The position numbers were made by a program, and so were the translations under genes. Positions 9,637-17,087 of a stretch of 64,000 nucleotides of DNA are shown one piece after another (the first letter of the stretch is position 1; each line of letters begins with the position of its first letter). A model generated the notes under the pieces. It searched no databases. It saw only the letters and a program-made list of their open reading frames with translations, and was not told the DNA's origin. The DNA lies in assembly GCF_025457425.1 (NCBI RefSeq), contig NZ_JAMXIA010000001.1:2914001-2978000 (forward strand). Direction: 5' to 3'. Source of the stretch: Chryseobacterium foetidum (GTDB taxonomy: Bacteria > Bacteroidota > Bacteroidia > Flavobacteriales > Weeksellaceae).

Positions 9637-9996
9637 ATGAGTCTTACTATTTCATTTTTGTATTTATCAAAAAAAACTTTCAGTATCTCTAATACTGAAT
9701 TGGGAAATGATGTATTTGGTTTTGAAATTTGTAGAAAAGAACTTTGGGGAAATCAAAAATTAAAAGATCTAGGATGCGAAATTATTCCGCAATTAAATGA
9801 GGGTGATCTGTATCTAATAAACGGTGAACTTCAAAGAACTTACGAAGATTGTCTAATCATTTTGAAGAATATTAATGCAATAAGTTTAGTCACAAATTAT
9901 TCTACAGAGTTTATTGAATTTAGAATTAATAATTTGCTAAAGTTTATTGAAGTTGCTCTAAGAAATAAAAATGATTTAGGAATTAGTATATCATAA
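9637..9996 (+). CDS. Small hypothetical protein following the ternary system
   Basis: A 119-residue soluble protein that I do not recognise. The ATG lies one base after the stop of the TPR gene, so it is probably co-translated. Codon use is more AT-rich than in the preceding operon. It has no signal peptide or membrane segment. Small, AT-rich genes appended to such operons are often immunity or accessory proteins, but nothing in this sequence proves that. Confidence 0.6.
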   Translation: MSLTISFLYLSKKTFSISNTELGNDVFGFEICRKELWGNQKLKDLGCEIIPQLNEGDLYLINGELQRTYEDCLIILKNINAISLVTNYSTEFIEFRINNLLKFIEVALRNKNDLGISIS

Positions 9997-9997
9997 A

Positions 9998-10270
9998 ATG
10001 GACAATACAAATAAATACATTTACCTCATTAAAGATGGTAAAAATCCTTATGAAATTGTAGGTGAAATGATAGATATTTACAATTCGCCACTGTTTGCAA
10101 TAAAGAAAATCAGAGAAATCTATCCTAACCTTTCTTTAGTAGATGCAAAGGAAATAGTAATTATTGCAACTTCGGAGCACAAAAGTTTGGAAGATTATCA
10201 GGGAAGTTTGTTGCCTGATCTTGAAGAGTCTTTCAGAATAATTAATGGTGAAAGTGAAAATTTACAGTAA
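9998..10270 (+). CDS. Small hypothetical protein, last gene of the operon
   Basis: A 90-residue soluble protein, unrecognised, beginning two bases after the previous stop. It reads as a compact alpha/beta domain (KYIYLIKDGKNPYEIVGEMI, then helices). It precedes a strong bidirectional terminator, so it ends the transcription unit that began at 1897. Role unknown. Confidence 0.62.
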   Translation: MDNTNKYIYLIKDGKNPYEIVGEMIDIYNSPLFAIKKIREIYPNLSLVDAKEIVIIATSEHKSLEDYQGSLLPDLEESFRIINGESENLQ

Positions 10271-10276
10271 AATTTA

Positions 10277-10318
10277 AATAATTTGGGGCGGAAATTTAAA
10301 GATCTGCCCCAAATTATT
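10277..10318. terminator. Bidirectional terminator between convergent units
   Basis: A perfect 13-bp inverted repeat, AATAATTTGGGGC (10277-10289) with GCCCCAAATTATT (10306-10318). It lies between the end of the ternary operon and the minus-strand ABC permease and touches the latter's stop codon. Confidence 0.85.
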
Positions 10319-11678
10319 ATTTGAATAGTCTTCTGAAATTTAAATTACCGACAATCAATAAAATCAAGCTTAGTAAAACAAGCGAAATCACAGATTCCAA
10401 TTTCAAAGGAGAAACGGGATTTTTATAATGTTTTAGACCAAATTTTTCCACCTCCGCCAGAGAAACTTTCTGTTCCTGAAAAATTACGGGATAAAAATGA
10501 AGCCTCACTTTTTCATGATAATCTCTCACAAAATTCTGAAAGTCTAAATGTGATTTTAAATCTGAACCAGCCAAAGAATTCACAGAAAGCTGCGTCTGAA
10601 TCGTAGGAAAAAACAGTGCCACTACAGAGGCAAACTGCTGCCGGTTTTCCAGTTTATGTTCCATTGCTTTTCTGCTTTCCAAAGCCTGATCATCTCCCAT
10701 TTGCTGCATTCCGTAATACCAGAACCATGAGAACGTTTTTTGTTCATCAAACGGATATTGCTTCAACTGTGGATAATGTTTATAAAATGGTTCCATCGTC
10801 ACATTTTTGGGCAAATCCCATTTTTCGTGATAGCCCTGTCGCTGCTCCATTACATTTTTTAAAGCCTCGGGAACAGGATATTTTGCAGATAGATAGAGAT
10901 TTAATGAAGCGGGAACGACGATGGCCAATCCGACCCATAAACCAATTAAAGATGATGCATTGAAATTGGATGTTTTTCCAAATGAAATAACGAAGAAAAC
11001 TGCTGCAAACCAAAAAGTTAGATAGAGCAGAATCAATCCGAAAATCGAAAAGAAGATAAGGTCTAATTCAAGATTTAAATAAAACAAAGCCGCAGTCATT
11101 AAAACAAAAGCAGTCGCAAAAATCACCAAAACCCTTACCAAGAGCTTATTCCAAATGATCAGGTGAGGTTTTGAAGTCTGAGATCTAAGTAAAATCCAGA
11201 CACCGTTTTCCTGTTGCGATGAAAGAATATTGTAACTCAATGCAATAATCACCAGCGGAAACAGGAAAATAAAAACAAAGCCAAGATCGATATTTCCCAT
11301 CAGCAAACTTGACGGATTTGCAATATCAGTATCGTAAATCTGTCCCTCCAGACCCAGCATCGTGACGGAAATAAGATAAGGATTGATGTCTCGCTGTCCG
11401 TTCGAAAAAGCAGCCCATTTCGTTGCGGTGTTGGCAACTGAAAACTTGTTGTGATAAAAGAAAAGTCCGGTATCTTCGCCGAAATGTTCGTAATTATTCC
11501 CGGTGTTTTCTTTCTGTAAGTTAATGGCTTTCTGAACAACATTTTCCTGCCGTTCGATAAAAGTTTTCCCAAAATATAAACCGACAAAACCAGCCAGCAA
11601 CAAAATGACGATGGCCGTGATCGAAGAAGTATTTCGAAAGAATATTTTGAGTTCAAATAAAAAAAGGTTCTGTCTCAT
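10317..11678 (-). CDS. ABC-2 type permease subunit (second)
   Basis: A 453-residue integral membrane protein. It has one N-terminal membrane helix, a large extracytoplasmic segment (about residues 45-140), a cluster of five helices (about 140-280), a second long soluble stretch and a final helix near the C-terminus. This is the ABC-2/DUF3526-like architecture seen in NosY-type permeases. It lies 2 bases downstream of a paralogous permease and shares an operon with an ABC ATPase. The complex probably exports a lipid, peptide or other compound. Substrate not evident. Confidence 0.82.
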   Translation of the reverse strand: MRQNLFLFELKIFFRNTSSITAIVILLLAGFVGLYFGKTFIERQENVVQKAINLQKENTGNNYEHFGEDTGLFFYHNKFSVANTATKWAAFSNGQRDINPYLISVTMLGLEGQIYDTDIANPSSLLMGNIDLGFVFIFLFPLVIIALSYNILSSQQENGVWILLRSQTSKPHLIIWNKLLVRVLVIFATAFVLMTAALFYLNLELDLIFFSIFGLILLYLTFWFAAVFFVISFGKTSNFNASSLIGLWVGLAIVVPASLNLYLSAKYPVPEALKNVMEQRQGYHEKWDLPKNVTMEPFYKHYPQLKQYPFDEQKTFSWFWYYGMQQMGDDQALESRKAMEHKLENRQQFASVVALFFPTIQTQLSVNSLAGSDLKSHLDFQNFVRDYHEKVRLHFYPVIFQEQKVSLAEVEKFGLKHYKNPVSPLKLESVISLVLLSLILLIVGNLNFRRLFK

Positions 11679-11680
11679 GT

Positions 11681-13126
11681 TTAAATCGTTTTGATCCGTT
11701 TTACCGAAAATTGAATAGCGAAAATGCTTACCACCAACCAGAAAAAAAGTGCTGAAAATGCAGTCGAATTTTTAGAAACCGCCTCACTGATTTTGGTGAA
11801 ATGATATTCAAAATCTTGCTGCGATGCCCAGTTGTTCTGGCTGATGATGTGTGGTTTTTCGTGCTCAGCAGGTTTTTCATTACTGATATGTTCGATCTGC
11901 AGCTGATTCATCTTTTGAGCCAATCCGTACCGGTATTGTTCGGCCTGATTTTGAAAATCGGTGTAGGTACTGTAGTCGGAAGCCGTCAGAATCATCGAAA
12001 CTTCTTTCAAAGCAAGATAAGGATTAAGAAAACTGGCGAGTTTTGTGATACTGTTTTGATTTTCAAAGGTTTTATTTAAATTTTTCTGATGTCGGCTGTA
12101 AATATTTGATGTAATTTTCTCTCCTTCCGCCATAATAAAACCACCGTAGTTGAATGGAAGTTTCTTCACATCATCCACGTTGTATTTTTTCAGTAAAGAA
12201 TCTTTGATTTTCGCATAATGCGGATCATCAGGATTGTGGCTGTCACCTTCTTTGCTCACATCTTCAGCAATATTGGCCAGAAAAGGAATTTTGGAAGGAG
12301 AAGGATAAATCTGATTTCCAACAGACTGTGTCACTCTCGGCATGATCACAATGAAAAATATCCAAGATGCGAGTAAAGTCGTCAGAGCAGGTCTTGAACC
12401 GGAAGACAGTGCTGAAACCAGAGCAGTAATCACAGAAATCACAAAAAAGTAAATGATATAACCGCCAATCAGCAGCAAAAGCCTTACAACAGAATCTCCG
12501 GAAAGCTGCCATTCACTTAAAATTCCCCATAAAATAATGGTGAGAATAATAAAAGGAATAAAAATTGAAAGCGATAAAGCCAGCAGCCCAAATGTTTTGC
12601 CCCAAAGCAAATCTTTCCACGTGGTATTCTGACACAATAAAATTTTCAAAGTTCCCGATTCCCGTTCTGCCGAAATGCAGTTGTACCCGACAAAAATAAT
12701 GAGCAGCGGAAACAGAATCTGTAAAACCATTGCCACGCTCAGCTCTCCAAAACGGAGCATCCCGTTGGAGAAACTCGCTTCGCTGAAGTTGACGCTGTTT
12801 TGTTTGTGTGCTTCAAGAAAAATGGAAACGCCCGCAAAACTCTCGATTCCGAAATCAAAAAAACTGAGTTCATGCTTTTCCCGAAATGCAAGATAGCCGT
12901 AATGCGCCATTCTGTGCGGATGTTTGTCGGGATTCGCAAGCCATTGTTTTCTGACTTCTTTTTTATACTGAAGCCTTTGTTCGTTCTGTACTTTATAGTT
13001 TTTCCAGCCGACAAAAGTGGCCAGCACCAGCGAGAAACTGAGCAGAACCGCAAACGCAAAAGTCGCTTTGTTGCTGTAAGCCATCCTGAAACTCTGTCTG
13101 GCTATAATAAATATGTTGTTTGACAT
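11681..13126 (-). CDS. ABC-2 type permease subunit (first)
   Basis: A 481-residue membrane protein with the same layout as the downstream permease. It has a helix at about residues 20-40, a soluble domain up to about residue 125, a helix bundle between about 130 and 290 (including ALVSALSSGSRPALTTLLAS), a second soluble domain and a last helix. The two permeases probably form a heterodimer with the ATPase encoded just upstream (13160-13855). The start ATG is at 13126. Family call is good, function is general ABC-2 export. Confidence 0.83.
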   Translation of the reverse strand: MSNNIFIIARQSFRMAYSNKATFAFAVLLSFSLVLATFVGWKNYKVQNEQRLQYKKEVRKQWLANPDKHPHRMAHYGYLAFREKHELSFFDFGIESFAGVSIFLEAHKQNSVNFSEASFSNGMLRFGELSVAMVLQILFPLLIIFVGYNCISAERESGTLKILLCQNTTWKDLLWGKTFGLLALSLSIFIPFIILTIILWGILSEWQLSGDSVVRLLLLIGGYIIYFFVISVITALVSALSSGSRPALTTLLASWIFFIVIMPRVTQSVGNQIYPSPSKIPFLANIAEDVSKEGDSHNPDDPHYAKIKDSLLKKYNVDDVKKLPFNYGGFIMAEGEKITSNIYSRHQKNLNKTFENQNSITKLASFLNPYLALKEVSMILTASDYSTYTDFQNQAEQYRYGLAQKMNQLQIEHISNEKPAEHEKPHIISQNNWASQQDFEYHFTKISEAVSKNSTAFSALFFWLVVSIFAIQFSVKRIKTI

Positions 13127-13159
13127 TTGATTTTAATTAATTAGAAAATCCGGATTGAT

Positions 13160-13855
13160 CTAAATAGTCTGCAAATACAGTTTCTGCAAATCTGCCGCGG
13201 TGATTTCATCAGCTTTTAAAGTGTGAATCAGTTCACCACGTTTCATAATTCCGATGTGAGTGCCGACATTCACGGCATTGAAAATATCATGGGTCGCCAT
13301 CAAAACAGATTTTCCTGAATCTGCGAGTTGCTTCACCAAAACGGTAAATTCTTCAGTCGCTTTCGGGTCTAATCCACTGGTCGGCTCATCCATTAAAATC
13401 AGTTGAGCATCTTTCGCCACGGCGATGGCAATTCCGACTTTCTGACGCATTCCTTTGCTGAAACCGCTGAGTTTTTTGTGGTGAGCATCGGTCTGTAATC
13501 CGCATTGATTCAGGAAATTTTCCAGTTCGTTTTTAGTAAAATTAAATCCTGCCAGTTTTGAAAAATAGCTCAGATTTTCAACAGCGGTAAGATTTCCGTA
13601 CAACATCACCACTTCCGGAATGTAAGCGATATTTTTTCGGCGGTCGCTCTTGCTGTCGTTGATATTTTTACTGTTGAATAATATTTCTCCCGAACTGGCT
13701 TCCAGAAAGCCCAGAATTAGATTGATAGTCGTGGTTTTTCCCGCACCGTTCTGGCCAAGCAGACAGTAGACTTCGCCTGCATTTACCTTTAAATTTAATT
13801 GATTGAGCGCCAGATGAGCACCGTAACTTTTTGTAAGTGAAACAGTTTGTAACAT
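13160..13855 (-). CDS. ABC transporter ATP-binding protein
   Basis: A 231-residue ATPase with Walker A (LLGQNGAGKTTT, about residues 32-43), a Q-loop region, the signature motif LSGFSKGMRQK (about 129-139), Walker B (LILMDEPTSGLDP, about 152-164) and the switch histidine in ATHD (about 187). It powers the two ABC-2 permeases encoded immediately downstream. The start at 13855 gives the normal N-terminus (MLQTVSLTKSYG). Confidence 0.92.
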   Translation of the reverse strand: MLQTVSLTKSYGAHLALNQLNLKVNAGEVYCLLGQNGAGKTTTINLILGFLEASSGEILFNSKNINDSKSDRRKNIAYIPEVVMLYGNLTAVENLSYFSKLAGFNFTKNELENFLNQCGLQTDAHHKKLSGFSKGMRQKVGIAIAVAKDAQLILMDEPTSGLDPKATEEFTVLVKQLADSGKSVLMATHDIFNAVNVGTHIGIMKRGELIHTLKADEITAADLQKLYLQTI

Positions 13856-13936
13856 AAGTTGATGTAAATAGATGATTGCCCCTTCTCAAAGAAAGAGCCT
13901 GAATTTTTTAAATGAATTGTTGAGGGTTTTTGACTT

Positions 13937-14311
13937 TTAAGCCAAATGAGAAAATGTCGGCGGCCCTTTATTGGCGCACGAAAGAAGATACGCACGGCTC
14001 TCGCCAAGCACAAAATAAGATTTTGAACTGAAAATATTCAGCTTCAGAATTGATATCTGTTGAATCTTTTCGGATAAAAAATCCGTTGACTGATGTTTAA
14101 TAAAATCACAGAAATCACATTTTTCAGCCAAAGATTTGAAATGATTTGTCCCTGAATCTTTTGTTGAATCAGAATGAAATGCTGTTTCAGTTTCCGAATT
14201 GTGATGGTGGAAAAGCTTAATAAAATTGGCCTGCACAAAAATAAAAAGCAGAAAAACCGACAGAAATCGGATGAAAGTTTTGCTTTTGTATGTAGGATTT
14301 TTTGCTAACAA
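13937..14311 (-). CDS. Small exported protein with His and Cys clusters
   Basis: A 124-residue protein with an N-terminal hydrophobic segment (about residues 16-33), followed by HHHN (about 38-41) and CDFCDF (about 69-74). This arrangement resembles small flavobacterial envelope proteins found near metal-related receptors and ABC systems, and suggests metal binding in the periplasm. It lies upstream of, and on the same strand as, the ABC transporter genes. The family is not assigned. The last 20 residues are Ser/Ala/Gly-rich. Confidence 0.6.
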   Translation of the reverse strand: MLAKNPTYKSKTFIRFLSVFLLFIFVQANFIKLFHHHNSETETAFHSDSTKDSGTNHFKSLAEKCDFCDFIKHQSTDFLSEKIQQISILKLNIFSSKSYFVLGESRAYLLSCANKGPPTFSHLA

Positions 14312-14391
14312 GACTTCAAAGTTAGTATTTAAAACTTGGAAGGCAAAATTTGGAAAGGATTGTTGAAAATAAATTAATACACTTTAAAAGG

Positions 14392-14981
14392 TTATAAACC
14401 CCAATCGATAGGCATTTGTTGAAATTTTTCCTGATCTGGTTTTCCGCTAAAAGGAAATTCCTGTAAAATTACGTATTGACCTGTTTTTGGATTAAATCGT
14501 CTCAAAGCTAACTGACAGCAATCGAATTTGAAACTTTTATCAGCAAAAAGTTGAACTGCAATTTTTAGCTGATCTTCTGAAAGATCCCGACCGATACTCA
14601 CATGGGGTTGAGATATTTTGCTCATTTCTGTAACAGGAATTATGTTTCTTACATTCTTAGTTATATTGTGAATTCTATCAGTAAATTCAAAAGAAGTCAA
14701 AAACACAGCACATTTTGAAAAAGCCGAACAACTTAATTGATTGAATAATGCAGTAAAAGGAACCTCATTTTCTACAAATTTTTTTAGATATTCCTTGACA
14801 CCCGTGAGTTGATTCTCAGTAGCTTCAAAACCTGCAATAGTGATATGAGCTAAAGAGTTTGGCTTGCATAATCACCAGCTTTTGATGTCAAATGTACTTT
14901 GAAGTTCATTACATCCTCAATTGTTTGAGCCAACGGATGGAAAATGATTGAATAAGTATATGGTTTTTTCAAGTATTTCAT
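14392..14981 (-). pseudogene. 2H phosphoesterase (2'-5' RNA ligase-like), frameshifted
   Basis: Reading from ATG 14981 on the minus strand gives MKYLKKPYTYSIIFHP..., which ends at a stop near 14854. The same protein continues in another frame with NSLAHITIAGFEATENQ..., to the stop at 14392. The joined product has the two HxT/S motifs of the 2H phosphoesterase superfamily: HIT early, and HVS in QPHVSIGRDLSEDQ later. Family members act on 2',3'-cyclic phosphate or 2'-5' linkages in RNA. A single-base change near 14855-14865 explains the break. A separate product starting at 14706 would keep only the second motif and should be inactive. The gene borders the RNA island. A sequencing error is the alternative explanation. 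Confidence 0.72.
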
Positions 14982-15105
14982 ATCTAAATCGAAATTAAAC
15001 TAAATTATAAGAAGAATTTTAAATTTTAATAGTGAAAACTGCAGGCCTAAAAATCTCAATAATCAACAATTATAGAAAAACATTTATCTTTGCATCAGTA
15101 AAATT

Positions 15106-15234
15106 ATGACAATTCAAAGAGCACATATCAGTTTAAATCTATACGACAGCCCTTCAATAAAGGGATTTTCCGGATGTGAATACATGATGTGGGATGAGGC
15201 GAAATGTGCTTACTTTGAAAATTATTTACTGTAA
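15106..15234 (+). CDS. 42-residue small protein with own promoter and terminator
   Basis: ATG 15106 to TAA 15234 encodes 42 residues (begins MTIQRAHISLNL, ends YFENYLL). Upstream there is a TATCTTTGC-like -7 box (about 15086-15094), and a clear terminator follows at 15265-15292. I do not recognise the peptide. The clean promoter-ORF-terminator unit argues that it is expressed, either as a small protein or as a small RNA with an incidental ORF. Confidence 0.45.
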   Translation: MTIQRAHISLNLYDSPSIKGFSGCEYMMWDEAKCAYFENYLL

Positions 15235-15264
15235 ACCTGTAAAAATTAAATCAAGATACAACAG

Positions 15265-15292
15265 AAACGCCTCGATAATCGGGGCGTTTTTT
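15265..15292 (+). terminator. Rho-independent terminator after the first 42-codon ORF
   Basis: A stem AACGCCTCG paired with CGGGGCGTT (one wobble), followed by a T run. Confidence 0.8.
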
Positions 15293-15614
15293 GTGTTTTT
15301 AAGGTCGAAATTATTTAGAATGAAAAAAAATTAAACAGAAATTGAAAATTTTTTAATGAAAAATGAACATTTAATACGATAAATAAGAGTGATTAATAAA
15401 CCGATGAGAGACAGTCATTTAGGTATTTAAAGCATCTGCAAACTATTGCGGACAGGAATTCTTTATCCTAAAAACTAGATATAATTAGTTGATTTTCAAA
15501 TAGTTAATCAAAAAATAAATTTGTGAGTTAAAAAATTTCATACTTACTTTGCAACCGAAAATTAAAAGCAACACGTTTTTAAGATTCAATAAAACATTTT
15601 TAAAACAGAACAAA

Positions 15615-15743
15615 ATGAAACATTTACAAAACATACCCAATCAATATTCAAGTCTTAAGGGGCAAGATCCGAAAGGAAGTCTTATGCTTTGTCTTGATCG
15701 TGAATTTGTGGAGAAAAGGTGCTTATATACATGGGTCAGCTAA
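15615..15743 (+). CDS. Second 42-residue small protein upstream of tRNA-like array
   Basis: ATG 15615 to TAA 15743 encodes 42 residues (MKHLQNIPNQYSSLKGQ..., ends LYTWVS), the same length as the preceding small ORF but without clear similarity. A TACTTTG box at about 15545-15551, with a TTTG about 22 bases upstream, gives a good Bacteroidota promoter. A strong terminator follows at 15769-15798, just before the His tRNA-like gene. It may be a small protein or an RNA leader. Starts upstream of 15615 would need TTG and would lie next to the promoter box, so ATG 15615 is preferred. Confidence 0.42.
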   Translation: MKHLQNIPNQYSSLKGQDPKGSLMLCLDREFVEKRCLYTWVS

Positions 15744-15768
15744 TGAACTGACACGTTAGAATAGATAC

Positions 15769-15798
15769 AGCACCTCCCGAAAAGAGGTGCTTTTTTTA
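15769..15798 (+). terminator. Terminator separating small ORF from tRNA-like array
   Basis: GCACCTC (15770-15776) pairs with GAGGTGC (15785-15791), followed by seven T. Confidence 0.88.
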
Positions 15799-15800
15799 TG

Positions 15801-15873
15801 GTTTCTTTAGCTTATTTGGTAAAGCGTCGGTTTGTGGCACCGGAAAACAGGGTTCGATCCCCGAAGAAACCCC
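15801..15873 (+). tRNA. tRNA-His-like (GTG), degenerate T-stem
   Basis: The acceptor stem GGTTTCT/AGAAACC is perfect. The D-arm is GCTT/AAGC, and the anticodon arm has loop TTGTGGC giving anticodon GTG (15835-15837). The T-loop TTCGATC is normal, but its stem keeps only three pairs. The discriminator is C73, as expected for His, yet position -1 is T rather than the G typical of tRNA-His genes. It is first of about ten tRNA-like genes in this array, in no ordinary tRNA operon order. It may be a decayed or altered tRNA. Confidence 0.75.
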
Positions 15874-15889
15874 GAGGGTGAATGAAAAA

Positions 15890-16172
15890 ATGGTCAATTG
15901 TGAATGGTGAATTTTGCTTCGCAAGTGAATTTTTAAAATTTCGTAAGCAGAGTTAATATAAAATTGACAGCAAAGCGAATTGACGATTGACAATTCACCA
16001 AATCAATCTCATAGCTCAATTGGTTAGAGCACCAGTCTTTTAAACTGGGGGTTGAAAGTTCGATTCTTTCTGGGATTACAGGATAGTGAATGAGTGAAAT
16101 GTGAATTTTGCTTCGCAAGTGAATTTTAAAAATTGACAAGCATAGCGAAATGACAATTGACAATTCACTCCA
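15890..16172 (+). repeat. Repeated spacer units around the Lys tRNA
   Basis: The segment GTGAATTTTGCTTCGCAAG occurs at about 15907 and again at about 16100. Each is followed by GACAATTCAC-type repeats, so the spacer on each side of the Lys tRNA-like gene is duplicated. The core TTGCTTCGCAA is a small palindrome. No gene is seen in the spacers. Confidence 0.65.
16005..16078 (+). tRNA. tRNA-Lys-like (TTT)
   Basis: A complete cloverleaf: acceptor AATCTCA/TGGGATT, D-arm GCTC/GAGC, anticodon arm CCAGT/ACTGG with loop CTTTTAA (anticodon TTT at 16039-16041), T-arm GAAAG/CTTTC with loop TTCGATT, discriminator A. A-U at position 1 of the acceptor is unusual for a bacterial tRNA-Lys, where G1-C72 is the rule. 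It is the best-formed member of the array and may be functional. Confidence 0.85.
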
Positions 16173-16261
16173 ACTTAATATAAAGATTCACGGAAAAATT
16201 TCCAATCCGACTGTCTCTCGGAAAAGAATTTTGAAGTGAATCTGAAAACTGGAAAGATAAC

Positions 16262-16330
16262 GGTGGTTGTTTACCCGCCTTGGACGCGGGAGGTCATAGG
16301 TTCGAAATGCGAAGCATTCGTGAATACCTT
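16262..16330 (+). tRNA. tRNA-Pro-like 3' part (TGG), disrupted
   Basis: The anticodon arm CCCGC/GCGGG with loop CTTGGAC (anticodon TGG) and the variable segment AGGTC are typical of tRNA-Pro. No matching 5' acceptor or D-stem can be seen upstream. After the T-loop start GGTTCGA the T-arm runs into an element AATGCGAAGCATTCGTGAAT instead of closing normally. The same element, with two changes, sits in the Cys-like gene at 16.7 kb. This is probably a tRNA remnant or a tRNA-derived RNA, not a working tRNA. Confidence 0.5.
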
Positions 16331-16380
16331 TAAAAAATAATAAATAAAGATAATGAACAATCCTGCTTTCCAGACAATTT

Positions 16381-16452
16381 GCTCCATTAGCATAGAGGTT
16401 AGTGCATTCGGCTTTCTACCGAACGACAAGGGTTCGATTCCCTTATGGAGTG
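16381..16452 (+). tRNA. tRNA-Glu-like (TTC)
   Basis: Cloverleaf with acceptor GCTCCAT/ATGGAGT, D-arm GCAT/GTGC, anticodon arm TTCGG/CCGAA with loop CTTTCTA (anticodon TTC at 16414-16416) and T-arm AAGGG/CCCTT with loop TTCGATT. The first acceptor pair is a G-T wobble. Adjacent (5 bases) to the Arg-like gene, so the two may share a precursor. Confidence 0.85.
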
Positions 16453-16457
16453 CAATA

Positions 16458-16530
16458 GATTTCGTAACTCAACGGATAGAGTATAGGTTTTCTAAACCTA
16501 AAGTTACAGGTTCGAATCCTGTCGAAATCA
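16458..16530 (+). tRNA. tRNA-Arg-like (TCT)
   Basis: Cloverleaf with perfect acceptor GATTTCG/CGAAATC, anticodon arm TAGGT/ACCTA with loop TTTCTAA (anticodon TCT at 16491-16493) and perfect T-arm ACAGG/CCTGT with loop TTCGAAT. D-arm ACTC/GAGT. The discriminator A is followed by CA, a pattern shared by most members of the array. Confidence 0.85.
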
Positions 16531-16564
16531 CAATTAATTTATGTTAATTGGTTCAAAGAGAGAA

Positions 16565-16645
16565 AGAAAAGGTTTGTCAAGAGCAGGAGTTCTTTATATA
16601 AAACACAAATTACAATAGACGGACTTTTTCTTAACTCGAAATTGA
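16565..16645 (+). ncRNA. Structured RNA hairpin, copy 1 (possible Y-like)
   Basis: AAGAAAA and GTTTGTC on the 5' side pair with GACGGAC and TTTTTCTT on the 3' side, with a loop containing GAGTTCTTTATAT. A second copy with compensatory changes (GTTTGTC/GACAGGC) lies at 16855-16925. The loop resembles the GAGTTCCTTCG segment of the short Y-like hairpins at 23.9-24.3 kb. Relation to Y RNAs is a guess. Confidence 0.4.
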
Positions 16646-16697
16646 AATTTAAATGAAAATCGATTATCATTCATCAATGATCATTTATAAACTTGAT

Positions 16698-16782
16698 GGT
16701 TCGCCGAAGTGGGAGAGTCGGGCGGTCTGCAACACCGTTGTGAAAACTGAGTGGGTTCGAAATGTGAAACATTCGTGAATTC
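16698..16782 (+). tRNA. tRNA-Cys-like (GCA) with enlarged T-loop
   Basis: Acceptor GGTTCGC pairs with GTGAATT by three wobbles. The anticodon arm CGGT/ACCG has loop CTGCAAC (anticodon GCA at 16729-16731). In place of a 7-base T-loop there is a stem GAGTG/CATTC enclosing 16 bases that begin GGTTCGAAATG. The enlarged loop contains an element shared with the Pro-like gene at 16.3 kb. A normal tRNA elbow could not form, so this is likely a tRNA-derived RNA with another job, or a decayed tRNA. Confidence 0.6.
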
Positions 16783-16854
16783 AAATAAAAAAAATAAAAA
16801 TGGTTATGAACAATCCCATAGCCATCTCAAATAACTAAAATGAGATTAGTTTCG

Positions 16855-16925
16855 AAGAAAAAATTAAAGTTTGTCGAGCTCAGAAGTTCTTATATCAAAC
16901 CAAAAATAAAAGACAGGCTTTGTTT
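16855..16925 (+). ncRNA. Structured RNA hairpin, copy 2 (possible Y-like)
   Basis: GAAGAAAAA pairs with TTTTTCTTC, and AAAGTTTGTC pairs with GACAGGCTTT. The loop holds AGAAGTTCTTATATC. Same architecture as copy 1 at 16565-16645 with base changes that keep the pairing, which argues for a selected RNA structure. The TTGTCGAG start and ATATC segment recall the Y-like elements at 24-25.6 kb. Confidence 0.42.
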
Positions 16926-16943
16926 TTCTTCACCAAAAATATA

Positions 16944-16999
16944 AGTAATGAGTAATCTGCAATGAGTAATATTTCTGATTACCAATTACTTATTACTCA
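16944..16999 (+). repeat. Inverted spacer repeat of the ATTACTTATTACTC family
   Basis: AGTAATGAGTAAT is followed by its inverse ATTACTTATTACTCAT. Variants recur at 17164-17190, 17225-17250, 17376-17398 and 54027-54103, always in spacers. Confidence 0.75.
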
Positions 17000-17010
17000 T
17001 AAAATTTGTG

Positions 17011-17081
17011 GTATGGTGGAAATGGTAGAGATACTTGATTTAGGCTCAGGGTTCTGGGGTTCGAGTCCCTTTTTCCGTACA
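17011..17081 (+). tRNA. tRNA-Leu-like (TAG) lacking the long variable arm
   Basis: Acceptor GTATGG/CCGTAC, anticodon arm CTTGA/TCAGG with loop TTTAGGC (anticodon TAG at 17041-17043) and a T-arm of four pairs with loop TTCGAGT. The D-arm and anticodon arm are clearly of the tRNA-Leu type. The variable region, however, is only 4 bases (GTTC), where a real bacterial tRNA-Leu has a 10-plus base arm. LeuRS recognition would probably be impaired. Confidence 0.72.
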
Positions 17082-17087
17082 AAAATT

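Noticed and set aside
15796..16163. ORFs across the His and Lys tRNA-like genes on the minus strand
   Set aside because: They read through tRNA cloverleaves and repeated spacers; the peptides are low-complexity repeats.
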